This document shows positions 26,215 to 39,415 of a stretch of 54,691 nt of DNA, one piece after another. The first letter of the stretch is position 1, and every line of letters starts with the position of its first letter. The notes beneath the pieces are model-generated. The model ran no database searches and was not told where the DNA came from. It was given only the letters and a program-made list of their open reading frames with translations. The translations under genes and the position numbers were made by a program. The stretch is from Rhodococcus phenolicus (lineage in GTDB: Bacteria > Actinomycetota > Actinomycetes > Mycobacteriales > Mycobacteriaceae), in assembly GCF_001646785.1 (NCBI RefSeq), contig NZ_LRRH01000021.1, forward strand, positions 1-54,691, read 5' to 3'.

Positions 26215-27245
26215 TCAGTCCCGGCGAGAGGAGCCGAGTGCGGTAATCCGTGGCGCGGGTTCCGGCAACGCGAATCCGTTGGCGTCCGTGGAGAAGACAG
26301 CGCGTTCACGGTTGTGAGGATGATGCGGGGCCTCATGCATGGCCAGAACTGGCGACACGCACGCGTCGCGCCCAGCGAAGTGCTCGACCCATCCGTCCCG
26401 GTCGCGAGTTGCGAACCGGGACTCGAAGAGTCGGCGATGCTGCGGCCAGGCATCGCGGTCGTGCTGGTCTCGGGGGTCCACCTGGTCCGTCAGGTCGAGA
26501 CCGTCCAGGAGCTCGCGATAGAACTGCGGTTCGATGGCCCCTACTGCGACATGACGACCATCGGCGCAAGTGTAGGTGTCATAGAAGGGTGCGCCCCCAT
26601 CGAGCAGGTTCCGGCCTGCGGGCTCCGACCACCGACCCTCCGCGGCAAATCCCCACGTCATGGCCATGAGGGCAGCGGACCCGTCCACCATCGCCGCATC
26701 GACGATGGCACCGACACCGGTGTCTTTGGCTCTCAGGAGCGCACTGACCAGACCGAACGCGAGCATCATCGCACCGCCTCCGAAGTCACCCACCACGTTG
26801 AGGGGAACCACCGGTCGGTCCGGCTCCCGGCGAATCGAACCGAGTACGCCACTGACCGCGATGTAGTTGATGTCGTGCCCGGCACTGTCGGCAAGTGGGC
26901 CGCTCTGCCCCCACCCGGTCATACGGCCGTAGACGATCCCGGGCCTCACGCCGGCCACGTCGTCTGGTCCGAGGCCGAGCCGTTCCGCGACGCCGGGACG
27001 GAATCCTTCGATCACGGCGTCCGCGTCTGCGACGAGCGCCAAAACCTCCTGGCGGCAGCTCGGATCCTTGAGATCGATCTCGACGATCCGCTTTCCGCGG
27101 TCCAGGACGGCCGGGCGCGGCACGGCGCCGGGTCGAACGAGACGGGTCACCTCTGCACCGTGGTCCGCCAGCATCATCGCGCAGAACGGTGTCGGGCCGA
27201 CACCGCCGAGCTCTACCACGCGAATGCCGGTCAGCGGCGCCGGGC

Positions 27246-27249
<4 letters not shown>
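26215..27249 (-). CDS. CaiB/BaiF family enzyme, alpha-methylacyl-CoA racemase-like
   Basis: A 344-aa family III CoA-transferase fold. The N-terminal [34 protein letters not shown] is typical of the racemase branch. His125-Asp126 in GHDINYIAVSG and Asp155 in VVGDFGGGAM match the catalytic His126 and Asp156 of mycobacterial alpha-methylacyl-CoA racemase, whereas CoA-transferases use an aspartate nearer residue 170. The expected role is interconversion of (R)- and (S)-2-methylacyl-CoA so that the dehydrogenase can act, which suggests a methyl-branched or sterol/terpenoid-derived acid. The start overlaps the upstream crotonase stop (ATGA). Confidence 0.88.
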
Positions 27250-29789
<2,540 letters not shown>

Positions 29790-29793
<4 letters not shown>

Positions 29794-30935
29794 GCGAGAG
29801 CCTCCACGACCGTCGCGTTCGCCATGCCGCCGCCCTCGCACATGGCTTGCAGGCCCCAGCGACTGCCCTCCCGCTTCATGCGATGGACCATCGTGGTCAT
29901 GAGCCGGGCGCCGGACGCACCGAGCGGGTGCCCGAGAGCAATGGCGCCGCCCTGCGGATTCGTGCGTGCTGGGTCGGCGCCTGTTTCCGTCAGCCAGGCT
30001 CCGAGGACCGACGCAAACGCTTCGTTCACCTCGAAGGTGTCGATGTCGTCGATCCCGAGACCCGCTTTGGCGAGCACGGCCGCCGTCGCCGGGATCGGGC
30101 CGGTCAGCATCGTGAGTGGGTCGGAGCCAACGACACTGAATGAGTGCAGGCGCGCCATCGGGGTCAGGCCGAGTTCGGCGGCGCGCTCCGACGTCATCAG
30201 GAGCAGGGCCGCGGCCCCGTCCGAGACCTGGGACGCGGAGCCGGCAGTGTGCAACCCGCCGAATGCGGGCTCGAGCGCGGCGAGGGTCTCGGCGGTCGTC
30301 TCGGGTCGGATGCCCTCGTCGGCCGCCACCACGTTGCCGTTGGGGGTGGTGACGGGAAGGATCTCGTCGGCGAACGTTCCTGTGCGTTGCGCCTCGGCCG
30401 CACGGTGGTGGGACACGGCGGACAGTTCGTCGAGTTGCCGTCGCGACAGCTGCCACTCTTCGGCGATCCGGTCGGCGCCGGTGCCCTGATTGAAACGGGT
30501 GATCCCGTATCGCTGTTCCAGGCTGGGCCCAAGTGCCGACTCCACCCCCATCCGGGCGGTGCCCATCGGGACCCTGGTCATCGACTCGACTCCCGCGGCC
30601 ACCACGATGTCCTGCATACCTGACAGGATCGACGCTGCGGCGAAATGTACTGCCTGCTGCGATGATCCGCACTGTCGGTCGACGGTGACGCCGGGAACGG
30701 ATTCCGGCCACCCTGCGGAGAGCGCAGCCATCCGTGCGATGTTCCCCGCCTGTTCCCCTGCCTGGGACACACAACCCATGATCACGTCGTCCACCAGGAG
30801 GGGGTCGAGGCCCGACCGGTCGATCAGACCGCGCAGGACCTGACCCGCGAGTTCCACGGGATGCACATCGGCGAGGCCCTTCCTGCGGCGACCGATGGGG
30901 CTCCGCACGGCTTCGACGATGACGACGTCACGCAT
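29790..30935 (-). CDS. Acetyl-CoA acyltransferase (thiolase)
   Basis: A 381-aa thiolase with Cys89 (DRQCGSSQQAV), His336 (ALGHPLGASG) and Cys366 (MCEGGGMANA) as catalytic residues, and FEVNEAFAS. ATG at 30935 follows AAAGGTGG. It is the first gene of a six-enzyme operon ending with the LysR at 24102 and performs the thiolytic step. It is paralogous to the thiolase at 11791. The intergenic region to the divergent lipoprotein gene (31190) is shared. Confidence 0.94.
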
Positions 30936-31189
30936 AGGGGTTCCACCTTTCCAATTCCGGGACTTTCGGGTTCTTCCGATTGAATGCGGCCCGACCAGCG
31001 CCGAACAAGGACCAGTTGCCGACGGGCGGTGCCGGAGAATTGAATGGGTTCCGCGAAGGAGCAGGTCAGGGCTGCGGAGGCCGGCTACGGCGGGTTGGCG
31101 CGACGCTCCCGTTCGTTGACACCACACAGCGCCGTGATGTGGTCTGCGTCTCATCACATCCATGACCCGTTCCCACGGAAGGCCCCCAC
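30936..31189. promoter_or_regulatory. Divergent intergenic region, thiolase operon and lipoprotein gene
   Basis: A 254-base region between divergent starts. On the plus strand TTGACA (31116-31121) is a perfect -35 box, but no good -10 box is seen at the usual distance. Two inverted repeats overlap just after it: ACCACA (31121-31126) with TGTGGT (31138-31143), and GATGTG (31136-31141) with CACATC (31155-31160). They are candidate regulator sites for one or both units. GGAAGG precedes the lipoprotein ATG. Confidence 0.4.
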
Positions 31190-32278
31190 ATGCGCCCACT
31201 GAGAAATGTGCTCACCACTGCCGCCTTCGCGGCGGTCGTACCCCTCGCTCTGACTGGTTGCTCCACACCCGAAGGAACCAATTCCACTGCAGCGGAAGGT
31301 GGCTCGTCCGAGGCATGCCCCACGTCGTCGGCTCGCGAATCGGTGACGCTCGCCGCCGGGCAACTGATCGAGGGAATGGCGCCTGTGCTGCTCGCGATCG
31401 AAAGCGGAGCGTTCGATGAGGCGAACCTGGATGTCAAGATCGAGCCGCTGCCCACCGCGGACGCCCTTCCCCAGATCGCGCAACGCAGACTCGACGGGCA
31501 GATGACGTCGTTCAGTACCGCCAACTTCAACATGGCCAACAGCGGGATGAACCTGCGGTGGGTGATGCCGTTGTACGAGCTGCCGTCGACGGAAGAGACG
31601 GAGGAGCTGCCCGGATACTGGGCGAACATCCGGTACGTGGGGACAGGTGACGAACTCGACCTGTCAGGTCTGAAGGGTCAGCTGATCGCGACGCCTGTCG
31701 CGCCGGCCGGGACCGGCGCGGGTGCCAAGCTGCTCGAGAAGTCGTTGACTGAACAGGGCATGACCCTTGACGACGTAAAGTGGACGGTGCTCAGCGGCGC
31801 GGATTCGCTTGCGTCACTGGAGAACGGCGCGGTGGCGGCGGCGTGGCTGTCGCAGCCGTTCGAGCGGATGGCAGCGAAGGACGAGAACCTCCGTTTGCTC
31901 GGGACGTACGAGCCGGGCGTGAACGGCAGCGCACTGCTCGCCGGCCCGTCGCTCGGTGACCGCCCCGAGGTTCTCAAGCGGTTCATGATGGTGGTCGGGG
32001 ACGTGTCCGAGAAGTATCTGCAAGGCAACTACCGCGGGAACCCGGAAACGGTGCGGTTGCTCGCGGCGGCACTCGACCAGGACGAGGCGTCGCTGCGCGA
32101 GGGTGTTCCGTTGACGTTTGATCCAACCCTCAGCATGGACGGCGCTGACACGTACGTCGAGGAGCTGCAGGAGTGGACGATGGCCCAGGGCAACCTGGAG
32201 TACGACACACCCGTTCCGACCGACCGACTGGTGGACACGGAGACGGTAGCCGCGGCCGCGGCCTGCCGTCAGGGCTGA
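31190..32278 (+). CDS. ABC-type substrate-binding lipoprotein (SsuA/NMT1-like), copy 2
   Basis: A 362-aa exported lipoprotein. The signal peptide runs MRPLRNVLTT to the lipobox ALTGC, with Cys24 as anchor, followed by a Ser/Thr/Gly-rich linker. The mature part has LAAGQLIEGMAPVLLAIESGAFDEANLDVKIEPLPTADALPQIAQRRLDGQMTS, the type II binding-protein pattern. It shares QMTSFSTANFN, LPGYWANIRYVGTG, YEPGVNGSALLAGP and FDPTLSMDG with the lipoprotein at 13203. No ABC permease or ATPase gene is adjacent. The cognate ligand is unknown; a carboxylate or sulfonate related to the pathway is inferred from context. Confidence 0.88.
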   Translation: MRPLRNVLTTAAFAAVVPLALTGCSTPEGTNSTAAEGGSSEACPTSSARESVTLAAGQLIEGMAPVLLAIESGAFDEANLDVKIEPLPTADALPQIAQRRLDGQMTSFSTANFNMANSGMNLRWVMPLYELPSTEETEELPGYWANIRYVGTGDELDLSGLKGQLIATPVAPAGTGAGAKLLEKSLTEQGMTLDDVKWTVLSGADSLASLENGAVAAAWLSQPFERMAAKDENLRLLGTYEPGVNGSALLAGPSLGDRPEVLKRFMMVVGDVSEKYLQGNYRGNPETVRLLAAALDQDEASLREGVPLTFDPTLSMDGADTYVEELQEWTMAQGNLEYDTPVPTDRLVDTETVAAAAACRQG

Positions 32279-32282
32279 CCGT

Positions 32283-32324
32283 CGGCGGGTGGGGGCCGAC
32301 ACTCCCCTCAACCCCCACCCGTCG
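32283..32324. terminator. Hairpin terminator between convergent lipoprotein and TetR genes
   Basis: G-rich arm 32283-32295 pairs with C-rich arm 32312-32324 (13 bp, one mismatch) around a 16-base loop. It lies between the stops of the lipoprotein gene (+) and the TetR gene (-) and can serve both. Confidence 0.7.
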
Positions 32325-32327
32325 CGG

Positions 32328-32930
32328 TTAGCGGACGATTCGCTCGCCCAGAACTACCAGCGTCTCGCTGAGAACCTCCCGCACCTGATCCTGTGTGAGG
32401 GTCTCGTGGTCCACCCATTCCCGCACTGCGGCCTTCACCATCCCGCCGTACGCACGGATGGTCGCCAGTGCGGTGACCCGCGCGCTCCCGGTGCCCGTGA
32501 ACCCGATCGCCTCGAGAACCCGATCGGCCGCTTGGTTGTCGGCCTCGTCGAGGATCGCCCGCAGTTCAGGGTCGTTGCCTCCCCCATCAACGCCGACCGC
32601 GAGCCAGGTCCGACCGTGGGCCGCCAGAACCTTCATCAGCCAGTCGACGGACGCGGTCACCCGCTCGCGCAGCGTCCCCTCAGGGAGGTCCACGTCGTCG
32701 AGCATCGGGACGAACATCATCGCACGCACGACTTCGAGGTACAGGTCTCGTTTGGTCCCGAAGTAGTGGTGGAGCAGCCCTCGGGCGACACCGGCCTCTT
32801 TGGCGACCGCCGCCATCTGGACGGACCCGTAGGGTTGCTCACCGAAGACCCGGATGGCGGCAGTCAGGATCGCAGACCGCCGCTCATCCGGCTCCAGGCG
32901 TCGCCACCGAGGTTCGAGGTTGGTCGTCAT
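32328..32930 (-). CDS. TetR-family transcriptional regulator (end of fad operon)
   Basis: A 200-aa TetR regulator. The N-terminal helix-turn-helix is complete: RRSAILTAAIRVFGEQPYGSVQMAAVAKEAGVARGLLHHYFGTKRDLYLEV. The C-terminal ligand and dimer domain is divergent. It begins 13 bases after the fadB stop on the same strand, so it appears to be the last gene of the fadD-acyl-CoA dehydrogenase-fadA-fadB operon, a natural place for an acyl-CoA-responsive repressor. Its operator may be the repeats at 41068-41115 upstream of the aldehyde dehydrogenase (inference). Confidence 0.9.
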   Translation of the reverse strand: MTTNLEPRWRRLEPDERRSAILTAAIRVFGEQPYGSVQMAAVAKEAGVARGLLHHYFGTKRDLYLEVVRAMMFVPMLDDVDLPEGTLRERVTASVDWLMKVLAAHGRTWLAVGVDGGGNDPELRAILDEADNQAADRVLEAIGFTGTGSARVTALATIRAYGGMVKAAVREWVDHETLTQDQVREVLSETLVVLGERIVR

Positions 32931-32943
32931 GGCGTCAATGCTG

Positions 32944-35124
32944 TCACAGCAGCCGCTCGCCTCTCGCAGCCGACGCACGTAGCGAACCTGCGACCACGAA
33001 CCGGTCGCCGTAGCGTTCCCGAAGTTGATCGGCGCGGGCAACGAATCCGGCGAGACCACCATTGTATTGGTTGATGTACTGCAGCGCGCCTCCCGTCCAG
33101 GCGGGAAATCCAATCCCCATGATGGAGCCGATGTTCGCCTCAGCGACGGTGGTGATCACACCCTCGTCGTAGCACTGGTAGGCCTCGATCGCTGCGGCGA
33201 CGAGCATCCGCTCCTTGGCGTCGTCGAACGGGATGTCGACGAACGGGCGGTGGTAGTCCTCGGCTATTCGCGGCCACAGACCCAGCCGCTTGCCCGCCGG
33301 CCCGTCGTACTCGTAGAAGCCGCGGCCCTCGAGTCGCCCCGGTCGGTCGAACTCCTCGAGCATCCGGTCGACGAGCGGGTAAGAGGCGCTGGGTACGAAC
33401 GGGATGCCACGGGACTTCGCGTCGGCGATGAATCCGGCGCGGATCTTCGCGATGGTCTTCATGTTGATCTCGTCGAAGAGTGTCAGTGCGCCAGCAGGGA
33501 ATCCGGCCTGCAGCGCGGCCTGTTCGGCGCTCGCCGGATGCATGCCTTCTGCGACGAGGGACAGCGCCTCGTCCACGAACTTGGCGATGACGCGGTTCGC
33601 GTAGAAGCCGTACACGTCCTTGACGACGATGGGTGTCTTGCGAATCTGCTTGACGAAGTCGAGTGCGCGGGCCAGTGCCTCGTCGGAGGTGCTCTCGCCG
33701 ACGACGACCTCGACGAGCGGCATCTTGTCGACAGGGGAGAAGAAGTGGAGACCGATCACGTTGTCCGGGCGGTCGACGGCGGAGGCCATCTCGCCAATCG
33801 GCAGGGCTGAGGTGTTCGAGGCAAGTAGCACGTCGTCGTTGCCTACGTTGGCGGCGACCTCGGCGAGGACCTTCTTCTTCAGCTCGACATCTTCGAACAC
33901 CGCCTCGACGACGAGGTCGGCATCCTTGACGTCGGCGATGTTGTCTGTTGCGAGGATCCGGCCGAGAACAGCGTCGCGCTTGACCTCGTCGATACGCCCC
34001 TTGGCCACGGACGCGTCGAGCAAACGTCGGGAGTAGTCCTTACCGCGCTCGGCCGCATCCATGGTGATGTCCCGCAGAACCACTTCAGCACCAGATAGCG
34101 CAGCCACATAGGCGATTGCCGCGCCCATCATGCCGGCGCCGAGGACGGCGACCTTCTCGGCGCGGCGCTCCGGGTAGTCAGTGGGCCGGGTCTGGCCCTT
34201 GTTCACGGCATTGAGGTCGAAGAACAGTGCCTTGATCATGTTCGCCGACACCTGGCCGCAGATCAGGTTCGTGCAGTAGCGGGTCTCGATGGCGAAGGCG
34301 GTGTCGATGTCCACCTGTGCACCCTCAACCGCGGTGGCGACCACGGCGATCGGGGCCGGCATCGGTGCACCCTTGAGCTGCTTGCGTACATTGGCCGGCA
34401 CAGCGGGCAGGTGGGCGGCGAGGGCGGGTGAGCTCGGGGCCCCACCAGGGATTCTGTAGCCCTTGCGGTCCCAGGGCTGCGCAGCATCGGGGTTCTCGGC
34501 GATCCACGCCTTCGCGCGGGCGAGCATCTCGTCGGCCGTGGCGACGACCTCGTCGACGATGCCGACCTTCAGCGCCTTCGACGGATTCATCCGTTGGCCC
34601 TGGCCGACGACGTTCAGGATCGCGGGGGTCACGCCGAGCATGCGGACGACGCGGGTGACGCCGCCGGCGCCGGGCAGGACGCCGAGGGTGACCTCGGGCA
34701 GGCCGAGCAGGCTGCCCTTCTTGTCCAGGGCGATCCGGTGGTGCGTGGCGAGCGCGACCTCGAAGCCGCCGCCGAGCGCGGTGCCGTTGATCGCGGCGAC
34801 GACGGGCCGGCCGAGGGTCTCGAGGCGGCGGAACGACTCCTTGAAATGATCGAGCCCGGCAGCGATCTCGGCGGAGTCGGCGGGACCGGCGTTCATCAGC
34901 TTGTTCAGGTCGCCGCCAGCGAAGAACGTGTCCTTGCCCGAGGTGACGACGACACCGGTGATGCGGTCCTTCTCGTCCTCGAGGCGTTCGACGATCAACC
35001 GGAGTGCGACTGCCATCGAGTCGGTCATGGTGTTGGTGGGCTGGCCGGGATCGTCGATGGTGACCGTGACGACGCCGTCGGCGTCCTGCTCCCAGCGAAT
35101 GACGTCGGTGTGGTTGTTGGTCAT
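32944..35124 (-). CDS. fadB: FadB: enoyl-CoA hydratase / 3-hydroxyacyl-CoA dehydrogenase
   Basis: A 726-aa multifunctional beta-oxidation subunit. The N-terminal crotonase domain (about 1-290) has [20 protein letters not shown] and [20 protein letters not shown] with both catalytic glutamates. The 3-hydroxyacyl-CoA dehydrogenase follows, with [28 protein letters not shown] for NAD (from about 330) and [20 protein letters not shown] with the catalytic His (about 460), then two C-terminal helical domains. Size matches mycobacterial FadB (about 720 aa). It pairs with the 403-aa FadA upstream to form the trifunctional complex. ATG 35124 follows GAGGAG. Confidence 0.96.
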   Translation of the reverse strand: MTNNHTDVIRWEQDADGVVTVTIDDPGQPTNTMTDSMAVALRLIVERLEDEKDRITGVVVTSGKDTFFAGGDLNKLMNAGPADSAEIAAGLDHFKESFRRLETLGRPVVAAINGTALGGGFEVALATHHRIALDKKGSLLGLPEVTLGVLPGAGGVTRVVRMLGVTPAILNVVGQGQRMNPSKALKVGIVDEVVATADEMLARAKAWIAENPDAAQPWDRKGYRIPGGAPSSPALAAHLPAVPANVRKQLKGAPMPAPIAVVATAVEGAQVDIDTAFAIETRYCTNLICGQVSANMIKALFFDLNAVNKGQTRPTDYPERRAEKVAVLGAGMMGAAIAYVAALSGAEVVLRDITMDAAERGKDYSRRLLDASVAKGRIDEVKRDAVLGRILATDNIADVKDADLVVEAVFEDVELKKKVLAEVAANVGNDDVLLASNTSALPIGEMASAVDRPDNVIGLHFFSPVDKMPLVEVVVGESTSDEALARALDFVKQIRKTPIVVKDVYGFYANRVIAKFVDEALSLVAEGMHPASAEQAALQAGFPAGALTLFDEINMKTIAKIRAGFIADAKSRGIPFVPSASYPLVDRMLEEFDRPGRLEGRGFYEYDGPAGKRLGLWPRIAEDYHRPFVDIPFDDAKERMLVAAAIEAYQCYDEGVITTVAEANIGSIMGIGFPAWTGGALQYINQYNGGLAGFVARADQLRERYGDRFVVAGSLRASAARGERLL

Positions 35125-35135
35125 GACGGTTCTCC

Positions 35136-36347
35136 TCAGACCCGCTCGATGATGGTGGCGACGCCCATGCCGCCGCCGATGCAGAGGGTGATCAGGGCGC
35201 GGCGGGCGCCGCGACGCTCGAGCTCGTCGACCATGGTTCCGGTCAGCATCGCTCCGGTGGCGCCGAGCGGGTGGCCCATCGCGATCGCACCTCCGTTGAC
35301 GTTGATGACGTCGTCGGCTATGCCGAAGTGCTGCTGGTAGTTCAGGACGACGGACGCGAACGCCTCGTTCAGCTCGAACAGGTCGATGTCGTCGACCGTG
35401 AGTCCGGCCTTGGCCAGCACCTTCTCGGTCGCCGGGACGGGACCGGTCAGCATGATCGTGGAGTCGGCGCTGCTGGTGGCGGTCGCGACGATGCGCGCCC
35501 GCGGCGTCAGTCCGGCGGCCTCGCCCGCGGCCTCGCTGCCGACGAGCACCAGCGCGGAGCCGTCGGCGATACCGGACGAGTTGCCGGCGTGGTGGACGTG
35601 GTCGATCTTCTCGACCCAGTGGTACTTCTGCAGGGCGACGGCGTCGAAGCCGCCGAGCTTGCCCATGTCGGCGAACGACGGCTTGAGTCCTGCAAGTGCT
35701 TCCGCGGTGGTGTTGCCGCGGACAAGTTCATCGTGGTCGAGCACCACTGCACCGTTGACGTCACGGACCGGCGCGATCGACTTGGCGAAGTAGCCGCCGG
35801 TGATCGCGGCCGCGGCCCGCTGCTGCGAGCGCACCGCGTAGGCGTCGACGTCGTCGCGGGTGAAGCCGTTGATGGTGGCGATCAGGTCGGCCGCGACACC
35901 CTGCGGGATGAAGTAGGTCTCGTAGTTGGTGATCGGGTCCATCGGCCAGGCGCCGCCGTCCGTGCCGAGCGGGATGCGGGACATCGATTCGACGCCGCCG
36001 GCGAGGACGAGATCGTCCCATCCGGAGACGACCTTCTGCGCGGCGGTGTTGACCGCTTCGAGTCCGGAACCGCAGAAGCGGTTGAGCTGGACGCCGCCGA
36101 CGGAATCGGGGAGTCCGGCGCGCAGGGCGATGGTCTTGGCGATGTCGGCGCCTTGGTCGCCGACCGGGGAGACGACACCGAAGACGATGTCGTCGATGGT
36201 CGCTGGGTCGAGCTGCGGGTGACGGGCGAGCAACTCGTGGACGAGTCCGACGCCGAGGTCGATCGGCTTGACGCCGTGCAGTGCGCCGGTCTTCTTTCCG
36301 CGGCCTCGCGGGGTGCGGATGGCCTCGTAGATGAAGGCGTGGGTCAT
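35136..36347 (-). CDS. fadA: FadA: acetyl-CoA acyltransferase, FadB partner
   Basis: A 403-aa thiolase, the same length as mycobacterial FadA of the trifunctional complex. Catalytic residues are Cys92 ([12 protein letters not shown]), the His of [11 protein letters not shown], and the Cys of [21 protein letters not shown] is present. The ATG at 36347 follows GGAG; a far longer open frame (to 37160) would overlap the acyl-CoA dehydrogenase upstream and is rejected. It sits 11 bases before fadB. Confidence 0.95.
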   Translation of the reverse strand: MTHAFIYEAIRTPRGRGKKTGALHGVKPIDLGVGLVHELLARHPQLDPATIDDIVFGVVSPVGDQGADIAKTIALRAGLPDSVGGVQLNRFCGSGLEAVNTAAQKVVSGWDDLVLAGGVESMSRIPLGTDGGAWPMDPITNYETYFIPQGVAADLIATINGFTRDDVDAYAVRSQQRAAAAITGGYFAKSIAPVRDVNGAVVLDHDELVRGNTTAEALAGLKPSFADMGKLGGFDAVALQKYHWVEKIDHVHHAGNSSGIADGSALVLVGSEAAGEAAGLTPRARIVATATSSADSTIMLTGPVPATEKVLAKAGLTVDDIDLFELNEAFASVVLNYQQHFGIADDVINVNGGAIAMGHPLGATGAMLTGTMVDELERRGARRALITLCIGGGMGVATIIERV

Positions 36348-36370
36348 GTTCTGCTCCAGTGCGTTCGGGG

Positions 36371-37513
36371 TCAGAGGAATCGGGCGATGAGGTCTTTCAT
36401 GACCTCGTTGGCGCCGGCGTAGATGCGGGCGATGCGGCCGTCGACGAAGAGGCGGGCGATGGGGAACTCCTCCATGTAGCCGTAGCCGCCGTGCAGCTGC
36501 AGGCATCGGTCGATGACCTCGGTCTGCCGGTCGGAGCACCAGAGCTTGATCATTGCGGCGCGTTTGACGTCGAGTTCGCCGCGCAGGTGCCGCTCGATGG
36601 CATCGTCGACGAAGGTTCGCATGACCTCGAGGGTCGTGGTGATCTCCGCGAGTTCGAAGCGGGTGTTCTGCAGGGCGAACAGCGGTTTGCCGAACGCGTG
36701 ACGTTCCCGGACGTAGGCGAGTGTGTGCTCGTATGCCGACTCGACCGCGCCGAGTGCCGCCACGCCGACGATGAGGCGTTCCTGGGGCAGTTGTTGCATC
36801 AGTTGGATGAAGCCCTGCCCCTCGGCGGTCCCGAGCAGGTTCGCGGCCGGTACCCGGAGTCCGTCGAAGAACAGCTCGGTGGTGTCCTGGCCCTTCTGGC
36901 CGATCTTCTTGAGCTTGCGGCCGCGGACGAAGCCCGGGGTCTCGTCGCCCACCTCGGCGGCGAGCAGCGAGATCCCGGATGCGCCCTGCTTGGGGTCGGT
37001 CTTGACCGCGATGATGATCAGGTCGCAGGTGGCGCCGTTGGAGATGAACGTTTTGGCACCGGAGATCACGTAGTCGTCGCCGTCGCGGACGGCCTGGGTG
37101 GTGATCGCCTGGAGGTCGGAGCCGGTTCCCGGCTCCGTCATCGCGATCGCGCCGATCCACTCACCGCTGGCGAGCTTCGGCAGCCAGCGTCGCTTCTGCT
37201 CTTCGTTGGCGTAGGCGAGAATGTAGTGCGGGACGATGCCGGTGTGCACGCCGAGCTGCATCGACATTTCTCCGCCGCGGACCTGCTCGCGGAACAGCAC
37301 CGCTTCGTGCGCGAAGGTGGCGCCGCCGCCGCCGTACTCCTCCGGCACGGACATGCAGAGCAGGCCGAGTTCACCGGCCCTGCGGTAGAGCGCGCGGTCG
37401 GGTTGCCCGGATTCGGCGAACTCCTCGCGCCGGGGTGCGACCTCCTTGGTGAAGAAGTCGCGGGCGAGTGCGGTGAGATCGTCAAGTTCGGTCGTCAAAT
37501 GGTCCAGCGACAT
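36371..37513 (-). CDS. fadE: Acyl-CoA dehydrogenase of the fad operon
   Basis: A 380-aa acyl-CoA dehydrogenase: [37 protein letters not shown] (signature 1), [47 protein letters not shown] with the probable catalytic glutamate, and [35 protein letters not shown] (signature 2). It stands between fadD and fadA in a canonical beta-oxidation operon and should oxidise medium- or long-chain acyl-CoA. ATG 37513 follows AGAGGA. Confidence 0.95.
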   Translation of the reverse strand: MSLDHLTTELDDLTALARDFFTKEVAPRREEFAESGQPDRALYRRAGELGLLCMSVPEEYGGGGATFAHEAVLFREQVRGGEMSMQLGVHTGIVPHYILAYANEEQKRRWLPKLASGEWIGAIAMTEPGTGSDLQAITTQAVRDGDDYVISGAKTFISNGATCDLIIIAVKTDPKQGASGISLLAAEVGDETPGFVRGRKLKKIGQKGQDTTELFFDGLRVPAANLLGTAEGQGFIQLMQQLPQERLIVGVAALGAVESAYEHTLAYVRERHAFGKPLFALQNTRFELAEITTTLEVMRTFVDDAIERHLRGELDVKRAAMIKLWCSDRQTEVIDRCLQLHGGYGYMEEFPIARLFVDGRIARIYAGANEVMKDLIARFL

Positions 37514-37559
37514 GACTGGGGTTCCTCTCGAGGATGTGGTGGAGATGCGCTGTTGGCGT

Positions 37560-39317
37560 TCAGCGTTCGTAGAGCGCGGCGATGTCTGCGGCGTACTTGT
37601 CTCGGATGGGTACTCGGCGCAGTTTCATGGTCGGGGTGAGTTCGTCGCCGCCGGGCAACCAGAAGGTCGGCAGCACCTTCCACCGACGGATGCCTTCGAC
37701 GCGCGAGAGTCGTCCGTTGGCCGTTGTGACGGCTTCGTCGAGCGCGGCGAGGACCTCAGGATGCTTCGCGAGGGTGTCCGGTGTCGGGTCGGCGATGCCG
37801 TGGCGGTCGGCGAACGCCGCGGCCGCGTCGGGGTCGAGGGTGATCAACGCGGTGACATAGGGTCGGTTGTCGCCGATCGCGGCGACGGAGCCGACGAGTG
37901 GGCTCGCTGCTTTGAGCGCTCCCTCGATGTTGCTCGGCGACATGTTCTTTCCGCCGGAGTTGATGATCAGTTCCTTCTTGCGGTCGATGATCGTCAGGTA
38001 GCCCTCGTTGTCGAGCAGCCCGACGTCGCCGGTGTGGATCCACCCGGCGCCGTCGAGGACCTCGGCCGTCCGGTCGGGATCGTTTCGGTAGCCGCGCATC
38101 ACGCCGTCGCCGCGGACGAGGATTTCTCCATCTTCCGCAAGTTTCACGTCGGTACCGGGAATGGCTTTGCCGACAGTGCCGTACTTCGGCCGCGCGGCGG
38201 GGTTCACGGTGGTGACGGCGGAGGTCTCGGACATACCCCAGGCCTCCATCACCGGGATTCCGAGGGCGAGCATGAACTCCAGCGCCGCGACGTCGATCGG
38301 GGCGGCCCCGGACACGGCCGAATCGATGGCGTCCAACCCGAGCTTCGCTCGCAGCTTGGAGAGCACCAGTTTGTCCGCAAGCGTGGCGGCAAGCGTGTCA
38401 ACTCGTCCGAGCGGCGTGCCGGCGATGGTCGCCTTCGCCTTCTTCCGACCCGCTGCGACCGCCCATCGCGCCAGGGCACCCTTGATGCCGGACTCGGCGG
38501 CCAGTGTGGTTTCGACGCTGCCCTTGATCTTGTACCAGAGCATCGGCACCGCGGCGAACGCCGTCGGCCGCACCTGGGGCAGCACGTCGATGAGTGTCTT
38601 CGGGTTCTCGACGTCGACCACGGACATGCCGAAGTACATGGGGGCGTACTGGCACAGCCACCGGTTGATCAGGTGCGCGTCCGGCAGGTATGAGACGACT
38701 CGACCGGCGGTGAGGTCGCCGATGATCTCTTCGACGACCCCCAGTTGGTACAGCAGGTTTCCGTGGGTGAGCTCGACACCCTTCGGATTTCCGGTCGTGC
38801 CGCTCGTGTAGATGAGTGTCAGGACATCGTCGCGGCCGATCGACTGCCATGCCGCGTCGAAGTCGAAGCCGGGATCGGCGCTGGCGATCATCTCGTCCAG
38901 GCCGATCGTGTCCGGTTCGGTCGCGTCAACACAGACCGTCGAGATCGCACGGTCTGTGGTTGCCTCTCGAATCCGTTCCAGGAACTGGGATTCGGTCACC
39001 AGAACTCGTGGCGCAGCGTTGCCGAGCAGGTAGGCGATTTGGTTCACGCTGCTTGTGTTGTAGATCGAAAACCCGACGGCGCCGAGGTGCATCACCGCGG
39101 CGTCGACGAGGTGAAACTCAGGGCGGTTGGTCAGCATGATGCCGACGGTGTCACCGCTCCGTACGCCGAGTGCGACGAGTCCGGCGGCGAGCTCACGGAC
39201 CTGGGCACCGTACTGCGCCCAGGTGTACGCGACGGTGCCGTCCGCATTGCGAACGGCGGGTTGGTGGCCGTTCCGGGCGACGCGCCGCTGGAAGTGCGTG
39301 CACAAGCTGTCCGACAA
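37560..39317 (-). CDS. fadD: Long-chain fatty-acid-CoA ligase
   Basis: A 585-aa AMP-forming long-chain acyl-CoA synthetase, FadD15-like in length and motifs: LIYTSGTTGNPKGVELTHGNLLYQ (P-loop), LPDAHLINRWLCQYAPMYFGMSVVDVENP, AWGMSETSAVTTVNP, WIHTGDVGLLDNEGYLTIIDRKKELIINSGGKNMSPSNIE, and TPTMKLRRVPIRDKY with the conserved lysine. The start is the unusual TTG at 39317, supported by a near-perfect AAGGAGG five bases before it and by the protein beginning MSDSLCTHFQRRV. It activates free fatty acids for the downstream dehydrogenase and FadAB. Confidence 0.95.
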   Translation of the reverse strand: MSDSLCTHFQRRVARNGHQPAVRNADGTVAYTWAQYGAQVRELAAGLVALGVRSGDTVGIMLTNRPEFHLVDAAVMHLGAVGFSIYNTSSVNQIAYLLGNAAPRVLVTESQFLERIREATTDRAISTVCVDATEPDTIGLDEMIASADPGFDFDAAWQSIGRDDVLTLIYTSGTTGNPKGVELTHGNLLYQLGVVEEIIGDLTAGRVVSYLPDAHLINRWLCQYAPMYFGMSVVDVENPKTLIDVLPQVRPTAFAAVPMLWYKIKGSVETTLAAESGIKGALARWAVAAGRKKAKATIAGTPLGRVDTLAATLADKLVLSKLRAKLGLDAIDSAVSGAAPIDVAALEFMLALGIPVMEAWGMSETSAVTTVNPAARPKYGTVGKAIPGTDVKLAEDGEILVRGDGVMRGYRNDPDRTAEVLDGAGWIHTGDVGLLDNEGYLTIIDRKKELIINSGGKNMSPSNIEGALKAASPLVGSVAAIGDNRPYVTALITLDPDAAAAFADRHGIADPTPDTLAKHPEVLAALDEAVTTANGRLSRVEGIRRWKVLPTFWLPGGDELTPTMKLRRVPIRDKYAADIAALYER

Positions 39318-39415
39318 CTCTGCCTCCTTGCTGGGACCCGCATCGATTCGCTGCGGGTGAAGATGGACGCGCCGAGCAGATCCTTCGGCGACATGTTCTG
39401 CTGTGACGGAGTCGG

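Noticed and set aside
36359-37639. A 426-residue plus-strand open frame opposite the fad operon dehydrogenase
   Set aside because: Shadow of the fadE frame in GC-rich DNA; the opposite strand has both dehydrogenase signatures.
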